A stretch of 18,373 nucleotides of DNA from positions 1-18,373 of the forward strand of contig JANMLV010000108.1 in the NCBI GenBank assembly GCA_031372705.1. Reading direction: 5' to 3'. Source of the DNA: UBA7236 sp031372705. GTDB lineage: Bacteria > Bacteroidota > Bacteroidia > Chitinophagales > BACL12. A program made the position numbers and the translations under genes. Shown piece by piece: positions 15,446 to 18,373 of the stretch. The number at the start of each line of letters is the position of its first letter. Within the stretch, counting starts at the first letter, position 1. The notes beneath the pieces are model-generated. The model saw only the letters and a list, made by a program, of their open reading frames with translations. It did no database searches and was not told the DNA's origin.

Positions 15446-15453
15446 CAAAATTA
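15446..15453 (-). promoter_or_regulatory. Candidate -7 box (TAATTTTG) for the DUF2911 gene
   Basis: TAATTTTG on the minus strand fits TAnnTTTG and ends 20 bases before the ATG. No good -33 element is seen at the right distance. It lies in the gap after the small membrane-protein gene, so the two genes could still share transcripts. Confidence 0.5.
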
Positions 15454-15463
15454 GCATTATAAC

Positions 15464-15628
15464 TTACAATTTTATAAATCGGTTCACTAACAATGCTAAA
15501 ATTAGAGTAGCCAAAACTATTAAAACAGTAGTTAATACCGGCCAATAAATGGCGCTATAAATAATTAATACTAGTATCAGAAACACTAATATTAAAAATA
15601 TAACTTGTAACCAATCGCCAATGTTCAA
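15464..15628 (-). CDS. Small two-helix membrane protein (54 aa), TTG start
   Basis: The minus-strand frame from TTG at 15626-15628 to TAA at 15464-15466 encodes 54 residues starting MNIGDWLQVIFLILVFLILV. Two long hydrophobic segments (about 7-25 and 28-47) are separated by a YSAIYWP turn, and the chain ends in VNRFIKL. This reads as a helical-hairpin membrane protein with a short basic tail, too coherent to be chance in AT-rich DNA. The only in-frame start after the upstream TAA is TTG, which is a weakness. It lies 38 bases upstream of the DUF2911 gene on the same strand. Family and role are unknown. Confidence 0.55.
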   Translation of the reverse strand: MNIGDWLQVIFLILVFLILVLIIYSAIYWPVLTTVLIVLATLILALLVNRFIKL

Positions 15629-15712
15629 ATACTTTCTTATTTAAATAAATTAAAACTGTATATTACTTATTTCATGCATGGGGTTATTCAAATTATCTTA
15701 ATTTATCAAACG

Positions 15713-16984
15713 TTAAACGTTATGGAAAATTTGAGCGAATTTAAAAACATCATCAAATGAATTGTAGAGGGGAACAGGAGCAACTCGGATAACATCCGGT
15801 TCACGCCAATCGGCAATAACGCCATTTTCGGTTAGTGCGTCGAATGTTTTCTTGCCATTGTTATTCATCACGATCGACAATTGACAGCCACGTTGACTAG
15901 TATCCGAAGGTGTAATTATTTTAAAATCTTTTCTTTTACCATTTAACAATAAATATTCCATGTAACCTGTGAGCAAAAAACTCTTAGCGGATAAATTATC
16001 TAGGCCGGCTTCATCAAAAATTGCCAACGAAGCTCTGTGAGCAGCCATAGAAAGTATTTGAGCATTGCTCATTTGCCAACCCGCTGCACCGGCTTGCGGA
16101 ATAAAACCTTTTTGCATTTTAAAACGCGTTGATTCATCATTCCCCCACCAACCACTTAAGCGGGGTAACATATTATTGTTGGCATGCTTTTCATGCACAA
16201 AAACACCACTTGTTCCACCCGGACCTGAATTAAGATATTTATAAGAACACCATGTTGCAAAATCAACATCCCAATCGTGTAAATTCAACTTAACATTTCC
16301 GGCTGCATGCGCTAAATCGTAGCCCACAACAATATCTTGACCGCACATTTTTGCGTGCGCAGTAATTTTTTGCATTTCGAATAATTGACCGGTATAATAA
16401 TTTACACCACCAATCATAATTAACGCCAATTCATTTTTATGGATATTAATTTGCTCCATAATATCTTCGGTTCTAATTACATTTTCTCCTGCGCGAGGCA
16501 TGAGTTCAATAATAGCATCATTGGCATCAAACCCATGAAATTTAACTTGATTTTCTACTGCATATTGATCGGATGGAAAAGCCATGTATTCCATCATGAT
16601 TTTGTATCGCTGTTTTGTTGGTCGGTAAAAACTAATCATCAACAAATTAAGATTAACGGTTAGCGAATTCATTACCACTACCTCCAGTGGTTTTGCTCCA
16701 ACTAAACGCGCAGTAGACTCTTCTAAAAAATGATGGTAATACAACCAGGGGTTTTTAGCATGTAAATGACCTTCTACACCAAGATTTTGCCAATCGAGTA
16801 GCTCTTGTTCCAAAAATGATTTTACACTCTTTGGTTGTAATCCTAATGAGTTACCACACAAATAAATATGTTCTTTGATGTTTGTAGTTGGGATATAAAA
16901 CTTAGCTCTAAACTCGCGCAAAGCATCATTGGCGTCGAGTGTGGCAGCAAATGTTGCTGAATTTTGAAAGGTATGCAATAACAT
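15713..16984 (-). CDS. kynU: Kynureninase
   Basis: PLP enzyme that cleaves kynurenine to anthranilate (or 3-hydroxykynurenine to 3-hydroxyanthranilate) plus alanine. It acts in tryptophan breakdown and the aerobic route to NAD. At 423 residues it has full family length. Visible landmarks are IYLCGNSLGLQPKSV (40-54), EGHLHAKNPWLYYHH (71-85), VVMNSLTVNLNLL (103-115), GYDLAHAAGN (221-230, Asp223 expected to bind the PLP nitrogen) and SYKYLNSGPGG (247-257, Lys249 expected to form the Schiff base). SGWWG and REPDVIRVAPVPLYNSF follow near the C-terminus. It stands alone with no other kynurenine-pathway gene in view. A TACCTTTG box ends four bases before the ATG, implying a nearly leaderless mRNA. 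Confidence 0.97.
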   Translation of the reverse strand: MLLHTFQNSATFAATLDANDALREFRAKFYIPTTNIKEHIYLCGNSLGLQPKSVKSFLEQELLDWQNLGVEGHLHAKNPWLYYHHFLEESTARLVGAKPLEVVVMNSLTVNLNLLMISFYRPTKQRYKIMMEYMAFPSDQYAVENQVKFHGFDANDAIIELMPRAGENVIRTEDIMEQINIHKNELALIMIGGVNYYTGQLFEMQKITAHAKMCGQDIVVGYDLAHAAGNVKLNLHDWDVDFATWCSYKYLNSGPGGTSGVFVHEKHANNNMLPRLSGWWGNDESTRFKMQKGFIPQAGAAGWQMSNAQILSMAAHRASLAIFDEAGLDNLSAKSFLLTGYMEYLLLNGKRKDFKIITPSDTSQRGCQLSIVMNNNGKKTFDALTENGVIADWREPDVIRVAPVPLYNSFDDVFKFAQIFHNV

Positions 16985-16988
16985 ACTG

Positions 16989-16996
16989 CAAAGGTA
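16989..16996 (-). promoter_or_regulatory. kynU -7 box (TACCTTTG), nearly leaderless
   Basis: TACCTTTG on the minus strand matches the -7 consensus and is separated from the kynU ATG by only four bases (cagt), the same arrangement as at glyS. A T-rich stretch lies about 21 bases further upstream in place of a clear TTTG. Confidence 0.6.
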
Positions 16997-17186
16997 AGAT
17001 TCATTATCGATTTAAGTAAAACATGAAATCATCTAGGTTTAAAACTGACTCAAAGCGCTTATGGCGGCTTTTATATTGTCCTGTTTGAATTACAACAAAT
17101 CTGTTTTACTGTTCACCTATCCATGAATAGTATACCCGAATTTTGTATAATTTTACGGTGTTTATTCCTTAAATATCAAACTTATA

Positions 17187-18373
17187 ATGCAATATCCTGA
17201 TAGTTCCAATACACAGTTTAGGCTCGCTGCCGAATTAGTTAATTATACCGGTCAACATATTTTTTTGACGGGTAAAGCAGGCAGTGGCAAAACCACATTT
17301 TTACATTTCATGCGCAAGCATACTACAAAGAAATGTGCTGTTGTAGCGCCAACGGGAGTTGCGGCTATAAATGCGGGAGGTGTTACCATGCATTCGTTTT
17401 TTCAACTGCCATTTGAAGTGTTTTTACCGGTTAACACACCGTTTGGCGGACAATTAAATGTTACCTATCAACACAATCTTTTTAGCAAAGTACAACTGAA
17501 CAGTCAGAAGCGCGAAGTAATGGAAGAACTTGAACTGCTGATAATAGATGAAGTGAGTATGTTGCGCTGCGATAAATTGGATTGCATTGACAGTATTTTA
17601 CGCGGCGTGCGCAAAAAAAACATTCCGTTTGGAGGAGTACAAGTATTATTTATTGGCGATTTATATCAGCTTCCGCCTGTTGCACCGGATGCTGATTGGC
17701 ATATTTTGAAAGAGCACTACAAAAGTCCCTTCTTTTTTGATGCACATGTGCTGCAATCTGCAAATGTGGCTTACGTTGAGTTAAAAAAAATATATCGACA
17801 AAAGGAAAAACAATTTATTGATTTACTTAATAATGTGCGCAATAATACGATGACAGAATATGATTTCGAATTATTGCAAAGCAGATACAACCCAAGTTTT
17901 AGGCCGCCGGCGGATGAGCATTACATTACCATTGCATCGCATAATTACAAAGCCGATAAAATAAATATCGATGAATTAAATAAATTACCAGGAACATCTT
18001 CAACATTTACAGGAATAATTGAAGGTGATTTTTCCGATAAATCGCTGCCGGCTGAAAAACAATTGTCGTTGAAAGTTGGCGCACAAATTATGTTTATTAA
18101 AAATGATTCGGGAGAAGATAGAAAATACTACAATGGTAAAATTGCCGTCGTAAAAAGCATTCAGAAAGAAACAATAACAGTAACCATGCGCGATGAAGGC
18201 ATTGATTTTGAATTGCGCAAAGAAACTTGGGAAAACATTCGCTACCAGGTTAACAAAGAAAAAAATAAAATAGATGAAGAAATAATCGGCAAGTATATTC
18301 AATATCCTATTCGGTTAGCATGGGCCGTAACTATTCATAAGAGTCAGGGATTAACATTTGACCGCATAGTAAT
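17187..18373 (+). CDS. PIF1/RecD-like superfamily 1 helicase, cut by the window edge
   Basis: ATP-dependent DNA helicase-like protein. The open frame from ATG at 17187 runs off the right end after 395 codons with no stop. The start MQYPDSSNTQFRLAAEL leads directly into Walker A GKAGSGKTT (29-37). Motif Ia is APTGVAAINAGGVTMHSFF (54-72), Walker B is IIDEVSM (119-125), and motif III is GDLYQLPPV (157-165). A beta-barrel-like insertion follows (KVGAQIMFIKND), and motif VI begins at VTIHKSQGLTFDRIV at the edge. This order fits the PIF1-like ATPases common in Bacteroidota, many of which have extra C-terminal domains (HRDC or helix-turn-helix) that would lie outside the window. It is divergent from kynU across 202 bases. 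Confidence 0.95.
   Translation, partial: MQYPDSSNTQFRLAAELVNYTGQHIFLTGKAGSGKTTFLHFMRKHTTKKCAVVAPTGVAAINAGGVTMHSFFQLPFEVFLPVNTPFGGQLNVTYQHNLFSKVQLNSQKREVMEELELLIIDEVSMLRCDKLDCIDSILRGVRKKNIPFGGVQVLFIGDLYQLPPVAPDADWHILKEHYKSPFFFDAHVLQSANVAYVELKKIYRQKEKQFIDLLNNVRNNTMTEYDFELLQSRYNPSFRPPADEHYITIASHNYKADKINIDELNKLPGTSSTFTGIIEGDFSDKSLPAEKQLSLKVGAQIMFIKNDSGEDRKYYNGKIAVVKSIQKETITVTMRDEGIDFELRKETWENIRYQVNKEKNKIDEEIIGKYIQYPIRLAWAVTIHKSQGLTFDRIV

Noticed and set aside
15426..15545. 40-codon N-terminal extension of the DUF2911 protein
   Set aside because: A clear lipoprotein signal starts at the internal ATG (15423-15425), and a TAATTTTG promoter box lies within the extension.
18000..18302. 100-codon minus-strand frame near the right edge
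   Set aside because: Antisense to the helicase frame, which carries all the expected motifs and runs off the window end.

Overview
This window looks like a chromosome segment from a member of the phylum Bacteroidota. Three adjacent proteins end in type IX secretion (T9SS) sorting domains with the YPNP/NPNP motif. Several genes are preceded by the Bacteroidota -7 promoter box TAnnTTTG rather than a sigma70-type box, and no Shine-Dalgarno sequences are evident. The core genes (RimP, NusA, IF-2, dimeric-type GlyRS, kynureninase) have typical lengths for that phylum. A finer assignment cannot be made by eye.

Layout. Positions 1-520 hold no gene: there is a 170-bp tandem repeat (two copies plus a 36-bp stub), each copy with a strong stem-loop, and then the infB terminator. 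Positions 522-5260 (minus strand) are the translation/transcription operon rimP-nusA-infB, with a well-matched promoter (TTTG-N19-TATCTTTG) and a terminator-like hairpin in the rimP leader. The stretch from about 5400 to 6267 is a gene graveyard. It contains a decayed two-membrane-helix gene on the minus strand (two in-frame stops and one frameshift) and a possible broken 39-residue gene on the plus strand.

Positions 6268-11943 (plus) hold a tightly packed operon of three secreted T9SS cargo proteins: an unknown, a large metzincin-like protease with beta-helix and helical-repeat regions, and a repeat-rich beta protein. The protease's signal peptide is separated from its body by a +1 slip in a run of six C. 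The third gene carries a perfect 19-bp inverted repeat inside its signal-peptide codons, which is the most striking local structure in the window.

Positions 12192-14378 (plus) are glyS followed after 6 bp by a CpeT/CpcT-family gene, which is unexpected in a lineage without phycobilisomes. Position 14440 begins a small lipoprotein gene that converges with a DUF2911 lipoprotein gene (minus). Upstream of the latter lies a 54-residue two-helix membrane protein with a TTG start. Kynureninase (kynU, minus) and a PIF1/RecD-like helicase (plus, cut by the window edge) are divergently arranged at the right end.

The housekeeping blocks (ribosome maturation, elongation factor NusA, initiation factor, tRNA charging, tryptophan catabolism) have no evident functional link to the secreted-protein operon between them. 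That operon reads as more AT-rich than its neighbours and looks like an accessory cell-surface or secreted-enzyme locus.
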